Program-made: the position numbers and the translations under genes
Shown: piece after piece, positions 36,316 to 43,608 of the stretch
Position numbering within the stretch: the stretch's first letter is position 1
Layout: each line of letters starts with the position of its first letter
Origin: Chloracidobacterium sp.
Lineage (GTDB): Bacteria > Acidobacteriota > Blastocatellia > Pyrinomonadales > Pyrinomonadaceae
Direction of reading: 5' to 3'
Assembly: GCA_016715795.1 (NCBI GenBank)
Contig: JADJXP010000002.1
Location: forward strand, 1,674,001 to 1,738,000
DNA: 64,000 nucleotides
Notes under the pieces: generated by a model
Seen by the model: only the letters and a program-made list of their open reading frames with translations
Database searches by the model: none
Told to the model about the DNA's origin: nothing

Positions 36316-36931
36316 TAAGGGCCTCTTCTTCTGACGCCGACCTTACGTCAAAGACATTGATCTCGTCCCAATTTTCCGCATCAGCATCCTGATACGACGA
36401 GCGTAGCTTCCAGTCCTTTTCGCCCGTCATAGGGTCGATCGGGATTTCGCGAAGATAGATCTTGATGATCTCTTTCTGCTCGTTGATCTCGGTCGCCTGC
36501 GGCGAGCCGTCGTGGAGTCCGCTGCCGGCACGCAGGTTGATGCCGCGCGGCTTTACGCGAACGCCCTCGGCCAGCATCTCGAGCGTCGGCGGATAGCGAT
36601 CGATATTGTCCGTCTCAAAGATCTTGCAATCGTCAATGATCACGCGGCTTCGCGGATCGACCGGCACATTCTGCGGCTGGCCCGGCGCCGGTGCCGGATT
36701 CGTCGAGGTGATCGCTCCGGCCGGGCATGCCCCGATCGTATCGCGTTTGAACTCATCGATCGCGTTACGGAGCATTCTCAGCGATTCACGGAGTTTCAAT
36801 TCCCGCTGACGCTTTACGCTGTTTTGCGCCATCGGCACGGTGCCCATTACTAGAATGGCCAGCACGCCGAGCGTGATGACCAGTTCTATCAGGCTGTAAC
36901 CGCTATTGTTCTGACCGCGATCTTTCACCAA
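36290..36931 (-). CDS. Type II secretion/type IV pseudopilin
   Basis: The product has 213 residues. The leader is short and the cleavage site is SG|YSLIELVITLGVLAILVMG (after residue 11), with Glu at mature position 5. It is followed by a helix with VKRQRELKLRESLRMLRNAIDEFKRD and a long beta domain with IDPMTGEKDWKLRSSY. It begins at the base after the secretin stop, with no gap. The C-terminus YSDW overlaps the next pseudopilin gene. Together they belong to a pseudopilus or pilus of a reduced machine. Confidence 0.85.
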   Translation of the reverse strand: MVKDRGQNNSGYSLIELVITLGVLAILVMGTVPMAQNSVKRQRELKLRESLRMLRNAIDEFKRDTIGACPAGAITSTNPAPAPGQPQNVPVDPRSRVIIDDCKIFETDNIDRYPPTLEMLAEGVRVKPRGINLRAGSGLHDGSPQATEINEQKEIIKIYLREIPIDPMTGEKDWKLRSSYQDADAENWDEINVFDVRSASEEEALNGEKYSDW

Positions 36932-39430
36932 TTACTGCACCTTGACGGTAAAATTCTTACCGTCCGCGCTCAGGAAATTGAGCACGTCGCCGTCAAACGA
37001 GATCGCCGGCTTGCCGTCGGCGAGCACTTCAATCTCGATCACAGCAAGAGTTCCGGCCGCATTGACCTCGCTGCCATCCTTCGTCGTCAGCGAAACATAC
37101 ATCTTGCCGTTCTGGTTGAGGAATGGCGTAGCGATAGTTCCCGCCAGCTTGCCGCCAAAGGCGTCGCCAAAGAACACATTCTTGACCGCAAGTTTCTTGT
37201 CGTCAAACTTGAGCCCGACCACGCCCGAGCTAAACGCACTCGTGCCGTCGATCACGACGGGCACTTTCAGCAATGTCCCGGCCTTCATCTCGGGCAGTTC
37301 GGCACCAAAGCTGATCGCGACCGAACGCTTTGATTCCGGTGCCGTCTCGGCGGGCGTTGCCGCCGCCGTATCCGTCGGCTCCGCCTTCTCGATCGTGTCC
37401 GAGGTCTGCTTGAGCTGCAGCGTCTTGACTGAATTGTCGATCGGCCTTAGTTTGACAACGGCGAGATCGCCGCTCTTTGCCGCCACGTCGGTCGCCACGG
37501 CAGTGCTGGCCGCCGCGGCCGTCTTATCTGTCGCGACCGGTGCGTCAGACTTAACATATTCCAGCGTCTCGACGGGCCTGTCAGGCAACTGAACCACGGC
37601 ATTAGCTGAGTTGCGTCGGGCGGCGGCCAGCATCTCGTCACGCTCTTCCTCGATGATCATCGCCTCGAGCGAGTTATTGGTCGGCACGGCAAGGCTGCCC
37701 GTCGGCCGTTCGGTCTCGTCATCCGGCAATATCGCAGGTGCACGAATAACGCGGGGCGTAACCGCTATCACAATATCGACCTGGCGATTGTCACGGGTTG
37801 GGGCCGTAAACAGTCGGCCGATGATCGGGATCAATCCGAGCAGCGGCAAGCCCTGCTTGCCCTTCGTCTCTACGCCCTGGGCGACGGACGCAAGAAGCAG
37901 TGTTTTGTTGTTCTGGACGCGGGCCGTTCCCTTGATCGTGCGTTCGGTAAAGGTCGGCGTCAGCGTGCTCGCCCCGGCGACGTCTTTCGATTCGATCTCC
38001 ATCGCAACCTGAACGTCCTGATTGGGGAATACTAATGGCTTGAACTTGAGCGTCAGGCCGACCTGCTCATAGTTGATCACGTTCGAGACGATTCCGTTGT
38101 TGTTATTGCCGGCCCCGGTCACGAACTGGGCACTCTGCACCGGCACGCGTTGCCCGATCCGCGCTGATGAATCTTCATTGTTGAACGCATGGATCTGCGT
38201 AGATGCGATCAGTTTCGTATCGTTCTTGCTCTGAAAAGCCGAGAGATTGGCCGCCGGCAGGAGAATCCCTGTCGGAATTGCCAACGGGAGCGTCGTCGCA
38301 GTCGTCCCCGTCGTGATCGCACTAAGGATGGAAGGGCCAAGTCGGACTACCCCCTGGCCCGATCCGCCAAGGTTGGTCAACTGGCTCTGGGTGCCGATCT
38401 GATTTCCAAACTGGAGAAGGTCGGATTTATTCACTTCATAGATCGCAACGTCCATTACGACCTCGGCGCGGTCCTTATCGAGCGACGATATGAGTTTGCC
38501 GATGAGCTTGATGTTCTCCTCAGTGTCGCGGATCGTGACGCTGTTTGTTGCGTCGTCCGTCAGCACGATCGTCTGGCTGCGGCCGGGCTGTGCCGGAATT
38601 GCCGTCTGCACGATCTTTGCAATGTCTTTCGGAGCGGCATTTGCTAGATAGAATGTCCTGAGGACCAACTGCTGATACTGCGTCCGGCGAGCCTGCGTAG
38701 CAACAAGGATCGTTCGCGGGCCGACCTTCTGGAAGAACAAGCCCTCCTGCAGGAAGATATAATCCAGTGCCCTCGCGGCCGTTACATTCTTGAGATCGAT
38801 AAATGTCTTGCGGCCCTGCGTGCGGAATGATTCGATATCAAAAAGAACATTGAGATCCAGGTCCTTGGCAAGCTCCTTGATAATGAATTGCAGATCGACG
38901 CCGGATGGGAACGGCAGGTCGCGAAGCTGTTCGAGCTTCTGCGGTATCTGCGGCACCGCCGCCGTCGGGCTGCCCGTCGTATATCCCGTAGGCACGAGCT
39001 TCAGTCCGACAGTCTCGGCCTTTTTGTCCGGCCCTTCGCCGTTTGCCGCCTTGATCAGACGCACCATGCGGTCCATCTCAGATTTTGCCAGCTCGTTCGT
39101 CGGGTCATATCCGTAAGCCCGCCTAAACGCCGCATAGGCAGATTGATGGTCGCTCTCCTTCGCAGCATTCGTGCCCTTTTTGATATACATCTGCGATGCG
39201 TTAAAGAGGGCCCGGATCAGATGGAGCCGGTATTCGGGGCTCTTTGGATTCTCGTTGACCGCGATCGCAAACTCCTCGACGGCCTTGTCCCACTCCTGCG
39301 CGGCCTCGTGTTCCATACCGCGCTTGAAATGCTTCTTTCCGTCAGCAAGCGCCACCGTTGCCAGCGGCGACAGCATCGCGAAAACGAGCACGGCACTCAT
39401 GAAAAAGCGAATGTGGATTGATCTTGTCAT
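36932..39430 (-). CDS. TPR-secretin-cohesin fusion, outer membrane secretin
   Basis: The product has 832 residues. A signal peptide (AVLVFAMLSPLATVALA) is followed by two TPR-like repeats (about 35-125), an STN-type domain (FIIKELAKDLDLNVLFD, about 185-250), secretin N-modules (QLVLRTFYLANAAPKDIAKIVQTAIP, then TNSVTIRDTEENIKLIGKLIS), the secretin core ending in VDIVIAVTPRVIR (about 580), a linker with Ala/Thr, and a cohesin-type domain (about 705-832: VAISFGAELPEM, then GVVGLKFDDKKLAVK). Secretins form the outer membrane pore of type II secretion and type IV pili. Cohesin domains bind dockerins or glycans. It is the first gene of the operon. Confidence 0.88.
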   Translation of the reverse strand: MTRSIHIRFFMSAVLVFAMLSPLATVALADGKKHFKRGMEHEAAQEWDKAVEEFAIAVNENPKSPEYRLHLIRALFNASQMYIKKGTNAAKESDHQSAYAAFRRAYGYDPTNELAKSEMDRMVRLIKAANGEGPDKKAETVGLKLVPTGYTTGSPTAAVPQIPQKLEQLRDLPFPSGVDLQFIIKELAKDLDLNVLFDIESFRTQGRKTFIDLKNVTAARALDYIFLQEGLFFQKVGPRTILVATQARRTQYQQLVLRTFYLANAAPKDIAKIVQTAIPAQPGRSQTIVLTDDATNSVTIRDTEENIKLIGKLISSLDKDRAEVVMDVAIYEVNKSDLLQFGNQIGTQSQLTNLGGSGQGVVRLGPSILSAITTGTTATTLPLAIPTGILLPAANLSAFQSKNDTKLIASTQIHAFNNEDSSARIGQRVPVQSAQFVTGAGNNNNGIVSNVINYEQVGLTLKFKPLVFPNQDVQVAMEIESKDVAGASTLTPTFTERTIKGTARVQNNKTLLLASVAQGVETKGKQGLPLLGLIPIIGRLFTAPTRDNRQVDIVIAVTPRVIRAPAILPDDETERPTGSLAVPTNNSLEAMIIEEERDEMLAAARRNSANAVVQLPDRPVETLEYVKSDAPVATDKTAAAASTAVATDVAAKSGDLAVVKLRPIDNSVKTLQLKQTSDTIEKAEPTDTAAATPAETAPESKRSVAISFGAELPEMKAGTLLKVPVVIDGTSAFSSGVVGLKFDDKKLAVKNVFFGDAFGGKLAGTIATPFLNQNGKMYVSLTTKDGSEVNAAGTLAVIEIEVLADGKPAISFDGDVLNFLSADGKNFTVKVQ

Positions 39431-39596
39431 AACGATTTGGTGCGGCGTCAGGTAGATCCGCTAAACGCAAGTTAGCTGAAATAGTTACACGCGGGCGTCC
39501 GTGTGAAGTTTCAATAATTCACAGAACGTCCGATGGGAAAATACTCCTCGATTTTCGGTCTATTTGGCAGAAAAATCAACTTTTCATCAACTGTGC

Positions 39597-39683
39597 TAGT
39601 GTCTTAATTCGTGCATTCGTGGCTAAGTACGCGTTCAAAAGAGTTGGCCACGAATGCACGAATATATCCAAATTAAGACACTA
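39597..39683. repeat. Nonamer-type inverted repeat between the secretin and cinA
   Basis: Arms TAGTGTCTTAATT and AATTAAGACACTA (13 bases, perfect) enclose second arms CGTGCATTCGTGGC and GCCACGAATGCACG. The right end includes the cinA stop codon. The rest of 39431-39680 shows no gene. Confidence 0.8.
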
Positions 39684-40916
39684 CCTCAACTGTCGGCGAA
39701 GATAATCGAGCGCCGCCTGGCTCGAACGCCACCGGATCAGGTATCTGTCGCCCGGAAGCACGAGTTTTATTGACTTTGTGCCATCAGGGCCGGCATAACC
39801 GAAAAATACCGTTCCGACAGGCTTTTCGTCGCTCCCGCCGTCCGGACCTGCAATGCCCGTAACTGAGACCGCATGCGTCGTGCCCGCACGTTCGCGCATC
39901 CCCGCGGCCATCGCCTCCGCACATTCAGAGCTGACGGCCCCGTGCTTTTCCAGGATTTCGGGCGAGACACCTAGCGTCCGCGTCTTCGCTTCGTTCGAGT
40001 AAGTAATTGCTCCCTCGATAAAATAGGCGGACGAGCCCGGAACCTCTGTAATGCGCCACCCGATCAGCCCGCCCGTGCAGCTTTCGGCGACTGAAAGTGT
40101 CTCCGAACGCTCGATCAGCAGCCTGCCGACGACTGCCTCCATAGATTCGCCATTTGTCGAGAAAACTGCCTTTCCCAAAGCCTCGGCGAGCTCATCGGAC
40201 AGCTTTTCGACCGTCGTCTGAGCATCATCCGCGTCGCTCGATCTCGCCGCGAGATGTATCTCGACCTCGCTCTTATTGAACAAGACGGACGCCTGCACGG
40301 CTTCATATCGCGTGTAGATAGGTGCCGCAACCTCGTCAACCGCCGATTCGCCCATGCCCGATACCTTGATGACACGCCTCGCGACGTGCACGTCGCCTGC
40401 ATTCTTCCGCAATCGCGGCAGTACGTGGTCAGCAAACATCGGCTGGTTCTCACGCGGCGGCCCGGGCAAAACCACCAGCAAACGCCCGTCAATATCCGCC
40501 ATCATCCCGACCGCCGAACCATTGGGATTTGGCAGCACGTCAGCCCCATCGATGACAAAAGCCTGCCGCTTATTGATCTCAGGCATCTCGCGGCCCCAAT
40601 TGCGAAACCGCTCACGCAAATGCTGCTCGATATCATCGTGATAGACCAGCTCACGCCCGACCGCCTTCGCCGTAAACTCCCGCGTAATATCATCCGCCGT
40701 AGGCCCCAGCCCGCCGGTCGTGATAACGATATCGGAGCGCCGCATCGCATCACCGACAGCCTCCTCAAGCCGAGCTCCGTCATCGCCCACGATCGTTTTG
40801 AGCATCACCTCGATGCCGATGTCGTTGAGCTTCTCCGTAAGCCACAGACTATTAGTATCTGTCCGCGTGGGCGTAAGCAACTCCGAACCAATAGCGATGA
40901 TCTCTGCTGAAACCAT
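39681..40916 (-). CDS. cinA: Competence/damage-inducible protein CinA (PncC-domain) family
   Basis: The product has 411 residues. The ATG at 40916 gives the family start MVSAEIIAIGSELL; 12 more residues of the longer frame derive from a REP element. The N-terminal MoCF-like domain (1-170) has GSELLTPTRTDTNS and ITTGGLGPTADDIT. The C-terminal PncC domain has AESCTGGLIGWRITEVPGSS and VTGIAGPDGGSDEKPVGTVF. The two known activities are ADP-ribose pyrophosphatase (COG1058) and NMN deamidase (PncC), which recycles NAD breakdown products. The stop codon is part of an inverted repeat arm. Confidence 0.93.
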   Translation of the reverse strand: MVSAEIIAIGSELLTPTRTDTNSLWLTEKLNDIGIEVMLKTIVGDDGARLEEAVGDAMRRSDIVITTGGLGPTADDITREFTAKAVGRELVYHDDIEQHLRERFRNWGREMPEINKRQAFVIDGADVLPNPNGSAVGMMADIDGRLLVVLPGPPRENQPMFADHVLPRLRKNAGDVHVARRVIKVSGMGESAVDEVAAPIYTRYEAVQASVLFNKSEVEIHLAARSSDADDAQTTVEKLSDELAEALGKAVFSTNGESMEAVVGRLLIERSETLSVAESCTGGLIGWRITEVPGSSAYFIEGAITYSNEAKTRTLGVSPEILEKHGAVSSECAEAMAAGMRERAGTTHAVSVTGIAGPDGGSDEKPVGTVFFGYAGPDGTKSIKLVLPGDRYLIRWRSSQAALDYLRRQLR

Positions 40917-40954
40917 AGGGCAGAACCCCCTGCGTAAGCAGGGGGCATTCAAGT
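40917..40954. repeat. REP element, left flank of the RAYT gene
   Basis: A perfect palindrome with CCCCCTGC and GCAGGGGG arms around GTAA. It starts with GGGCAGAAC, and the reverse complement of this flank recurs at 41505 and 61615. Confidence 0.85.
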
Positions 40955-41479
40955 TTAAAAGGATTCGGGCAGGTCGTCACCCTGACCGTTGATAACGTAA
41001 TCGCACGCTGCTGCAACGCTGGATCCTCTCCACAAGTACCTTTTGCTGCCACCGTCCACCCACGGACTATGCCCATACAGCCACAAACCAGCGTCACGGA
41101 GGGCGCGGGTCGCGTACGACTTGAAATCCGGTAACGCCCTCTCTGGAGCGGACTTTCCGATAAACACTACGACGTGGACGTGATTTGTACGAACGTTTAT
41201 TGCCAGTAACTTCCACCCACGCTGGCGACACACTTCCCGTATAGCGGCCTCAACGATCGGCCTTTGCCTGGCATCGAGTGTAATCGGTGCGGATTTTAGT
41301 TTGGCAGCATGTTGACCTTGCATCACGGGATTGGTCTCGACGCGAGGCCCCTTGTACTTATTGTGATACCTGTCAATAGAGCCACGTGAATCGCCATGAA
41401 GCCAGGTTCCGTATGTGCGAAAGGTGATCAAGTAGCCCGCCGGATGGTCAGCATCGTCCCATTGAGCGTCGTTTGCCAT
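40955..41479 (-). CDS. REP-associated tyrosine transposase (Y1 family)
   Basis: The product has 174 residues. The HUH motif is TNHVHVVVF (about residue 99). The catalytic Tyr is likely in KSYATRALRDAG. YLITFRTYGTWLHGDSRGS at the N-terminus is a family hallmark, as is the end CDYVINGQGDDLP. These enzymes (RAYT, Y1_Tnp family) bind and cleave REP hairpins and are thought to mobilise or spread them. The gene is framed by two REP copies in inverted orientation. The ATG at 41479 is preferred to an in-frame GTG at 41491 within the REP. Confidence 0.88.
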   Translation of the reverse strand: MANDAQWDDADHPAGYLITFRTYGTWLHGDSRGSIDRYHNKYKGPRVETNPVMQGQHAAKLKSAPITLDARQRPIVEAAIREVCRQRGWKLLAINVRTNHVHVVVFIGKSAPERALPDFKSYATRALRDAGLWLYGHSPWVDGGSKRYLWRGSSVAAACDYVINGQGDDLPESF

Positions 41480-41480
41480 G

Positions 41481-41517
41481 ATGAATGCCACCCGCTTACG
41501 CGGGCGGTTCTGCCCTG
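41481..41517. repeat. REP element, right flank of the RAYT gene
   Basis: Arms CCCGC and GCGGG around TTAC, with flank GGTTCTGCCCTG. It is inverted relative to the left copy and ends at the stop codon of the isoaspartyl peptidase gene. Confidence 0.85.
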
Positions 41518-42576
41518 TTAATCCCTATATATCTCAACCACCGGCTTGCCTTCGCCGTTAATATACGCCCTGTACATGCCATCCGAGTTGAACGACACCG
41601 CCATGTTGCCGAATTTGTCCATTGCAATCACGCCGCCGTCGCCGCCGAGTTTCTTGACCTTGGCGAGCACTGCATCGACGGCGGATTGCACTGTCATCGC
41701 ACGGTATTCCATCAGGGCCGAGATGTCACGGGCGACGCCGACGCGGATAAAAAACTCGCCCCAGCCCGTCGCCGAAACGCCGCAAGTATCATTGTTTGCA
41801 TAAGTTCCCGCCCCGATGATCGGCGCATCACCAACGCGCCCGTATTTCTTATTGGTCATCCCGCCCGTCGATGTGCCGGCGGCGATATTCCCTTTCCTAT
41901 CCAAAGCAACCGCACCAACGGTCCCGTACTTAGAATCGCGAGTCGCGAGTTTCGAGTCGTTTGAAGCGGCGGTTCCGGGCTTTTTCACATTTTCACTTTT
42001 TCCCTTTTCCACTTGCAGTTGGTCCCATCGTTCCTGCGTCCAGAAATACTTCTCATCTACAAGCTCGATCTTTTGTTCAGCCGCAAACTTCTCAGCCCCG
42101 TCGCCGACCATCATCACATGCGGGCTTTTTTCCATTATGGCCCTCGCAAGTGTTATCGGATTCTTGACCTTATGAAGCCCCGCAACCGAACCCGCACTAA
42201 GCGTCTTGCCGTCCATTATCGAGGCGTCAAGTTCATTCTTACCGTCATTCGTAAACACCGCGCCCTTGCCCGCATTAAACAGTGGCGAATCCTCCAGTAT
42301 CCGTATCGCGATCTCGACCGCGTCAAGGCTCGACTTGCCGTCCTGCAAAGCCCTGTAGCCCGCCAGCACGGCCTCCTCGAGCTTTGCCTTATACTCAGCC
42401 TCTTTTTCCGGCGTCAGCGACCCTTTCTTTATCACGCCCGCACCGCCGTGGATGATAAACCCGATCCGCGGATTCTGCGGCGACTGCAACTGCTTGATCT
42501 CAGGATACGAGCCCTTCTGCCCAAACGCCGACCAAATGAATGTCAGTATCAAAACTAAGCCTGCTATTCTTCTCAT
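41518..42576 (-). CDS. Isoaspartyl peptidase/L-asparaginase (Ntn hydrolase)
   Basis: The product has 352 residues. A signal peptide (IAGLVLILTFIWSAFGQ) is present. GFIIHGGAGVI and NAGKGAVFTNDG are in the alpha part. The autocleavage nucleophile is the Thr in SKYGTVGAVALDRKGNIAAGTSTGG, and GDAPIIGAGTYAN is the second family motif. It matures into two chains and hydrolyses isoaspartyl dipeptides and asparagine. A linker of about 25 residues just before the catalytic Thr (VEKGKSENVKKPGTAASNDS) is encoded by two heptamer arrays (41934-41961 and 41983-42017). Confidence 0.92.
   Translation of the reverse strand: MRRIAGLVLILTFIWSAFGQKGSYPEIKQLQSPQNPRIGFIIHGGAGVIKKGSLTPEKEAEYKAKLEEAVLAGYRALQDGKSSLDAVEIAIRILEDSPLFNAGKGAVFTNDGKNELDASIMDGKTLSAGSVAGLHKVKNPITLARAIMEKSPHVMMVGDGAEKFAAEQKIELVDEKYFWTQERWDQLQVEKGKSENVKKPGTAASNDSKLATRDSKYGTVGAVALDRKGNIAAGTSTGGMTNKKYGRVGDAPIIGAGTYANNDTCGVSATGWGEFFIRVGVARDISALMEYRAMTVQSAVDAVLAKVKKLGGDGGVIAMDKFGNMAVSFNSDGMYRAYINGEGKPVVEIYRD
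41934..42017. repeat. Two heptamer arrays read in frame in the isoaspartyl peptidase gene
   Basis: The first has units AATCGCG, AGTCGCG, AGTTTCG, AGTCGTT; the second has units TTTCACA, TTTTCAC, TTTTTCC, CTTTTCC. Both encode the linker just upstream of the catalytic Thr. Confidence 0.75.
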
Positions 42577-42579
42577 TTC

Positions 42580-42606
42580 TGTGCCTTTTGTGTATTTCGT
42601 GGGCTA
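42580..42606. repeat. Nonamer array (TGTGCCTTT family), 3 units
   Basis: TGTGCCTTT, TGTGTATTT, CGTGGGCTA fill the short space between the isoaspartyl peptidase start and the uracil-DNA glycosylase stop. The unit is the reverse complement of CACGAAA-type arrays. Confidence 0.8.
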
Positions 42607-43563
42607 TTTTCTTAGGTAATCGCGGACCATCTTCATATCTTCCCAAACCTCTCGCTTCTTGTTCGGGTCGCGCAGGAGATACGCGGGATGGAACGTCGGC
42701 ATCACCTTCACGCCAAGATGATCGTGAAAATGCCCCCGCAGCCGCGATATCGGCACCTTGGTCTCAAGCAGATTCTGCGCCGCCGTCGCGCCTAGAACGA
42801 CTATCACCTTTGGCCGGACGACCGCGATCTCCCTGAACAGGAACGGCTTGCACGCCGCAGATTCGTCCGGCTCCGGAGCACGATTGCCCGGCGGGCGGCA
42901 GCGGTTTATGTTGCCGATAAAAACGTCCTTACGCGGCATTTGCAGGCCCTTTTCGATAATGTCGGTGAGCAGTTGTCCCGCCTTGCCGACAAACGGTTCG
43001 CCCTGAATGTCCTCATCCGCGCCAGGAGCCTCGCCAACGAACATCAGGTCCGCATTAAAATTCCCGACGCTGTTCACGACCTGCGTACGTCCAAGCGTAT
43101 GCAGTTTGCACCTCTTACAATCCAGCCCGATCTCAGCCCTGATCTGCTCGATAGTCTCCGTCGGCTCAGGCAAAACCGGTCCGACATCAACCAATGCAGC
43201 CTCGCCCGCGTTTTCTTCAGTCTCGTTCCTCGCCCCTTGTCCCTCGTCCCTCTCCGGATTGTACTTATCAAAAAACACCGGCGACTTCCGCTTGGTCAAT
43301 GACGGCAATTCCGCCAACCTCGACCCCACCGGCCGTTCGGGCTTATAGGAAATTTCAGATCTCAAATTTGCAAATTGTGACGTTCTCGTCCCCTCCGGTG
43401 ACCTCACAGGCTGACTTGCTGATTGCGTGTGTGAACTCTCCACTCGCAACTCTCCACTACCAACTTGAGCGTCCATCCGTTCCACCCCAAGCTCCTGCAT
43501 ATAAAGCACTTGCTCGCGAATGTCCGCGATCAGATCAACCTTTTCCGCGTCAGTTCCCATCAA
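42604..43563 (-). CDS. Family 4/5-type uracil-DNA glycosylase with long N-terminal extension
   Basis: The product has 319 residues. The catalytic core begins near residue 150: CKRCKLHTLGRTQVV supplies two Fe-S cysteines, MFVGEAPGADEDIQGEPFVGKAG is motif A, FIGNINRCRPPGNRAPEPDESAAC supplies the other two cysteines, and PTFHPAYLLRDPNKK is motif B. This is the thermophile-type UDG with a 4Fe-4S cluster. It removes uracil from DNA. The first 150 residues are low-complexity linker, and three stretches of it come from heptamer DNA arrays (43221, 43351, 43434). Confidence 0.92.
   Translation of the reverse strand: MMGTDAEKVDLIADIREQVLYMQELGVERMDAQVGSGELRVESSHTQSASQPVRSPEGTRTSQFANLRSEISYKPERPVGSRLAELPSLTKRKSPVFFDKYNPERDEGQGARNETEENAGEAALVDVGPVLPEPTETIEQIRAEIGLDCKRCKLHTLGRTQVVNSVGNFNADLMFVGEAPGADEDIQGEPFVGKAGQLLTDIIEKGLQMPRKDVFIGNINRCRPPGNRAPEPDESAACKPFLFREIAVVRPKVIVVLGATAAQNLLETKVPISRLRGHFHDHLGVKVMPTFHPAYLLRDPNKKREVWEDMKMVRDYLRK
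43221..43255. repeat. Heptamer array in the UDG gene, 5 units
   Basis: Units TCTCGTT, CCTCGCC, CCTTGTC, CCTCGTC, CCTCTCC, contiguous and in frame. Confidence 0.85.
43351..43378. repeat. Heptamer array in the UDG gene, 4 units
   Basis: Units AATTTCA, GATCTCA, AATTTGC, AAATTGT, contiguous and in frame. Confidence 0.8.
43434..43468. repeat. Heptamer array in the UDG gene, 5 units
   Basis: Units AACTCTC, CACTCGC, AACTCTC, CACTACC, AACTTGA, contiguous and in frame. Confidence 0.85.
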
Positions 43564-43566
43564 AAA

Positions 43567-43602
43567 TAATTAATAATCATTAATTCGATAATTAGTAATT
43601 AG
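43567..43602. repeat. Heptamer array (TAATTAG) between UDG and coaBC
   Basis: Four seven-base units and one eight-base unit of the TAATNNN type fill the gap of 45 bases between the two genes. Confidence 0.8.
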
Positions 43603-43608
43603 AATGTC

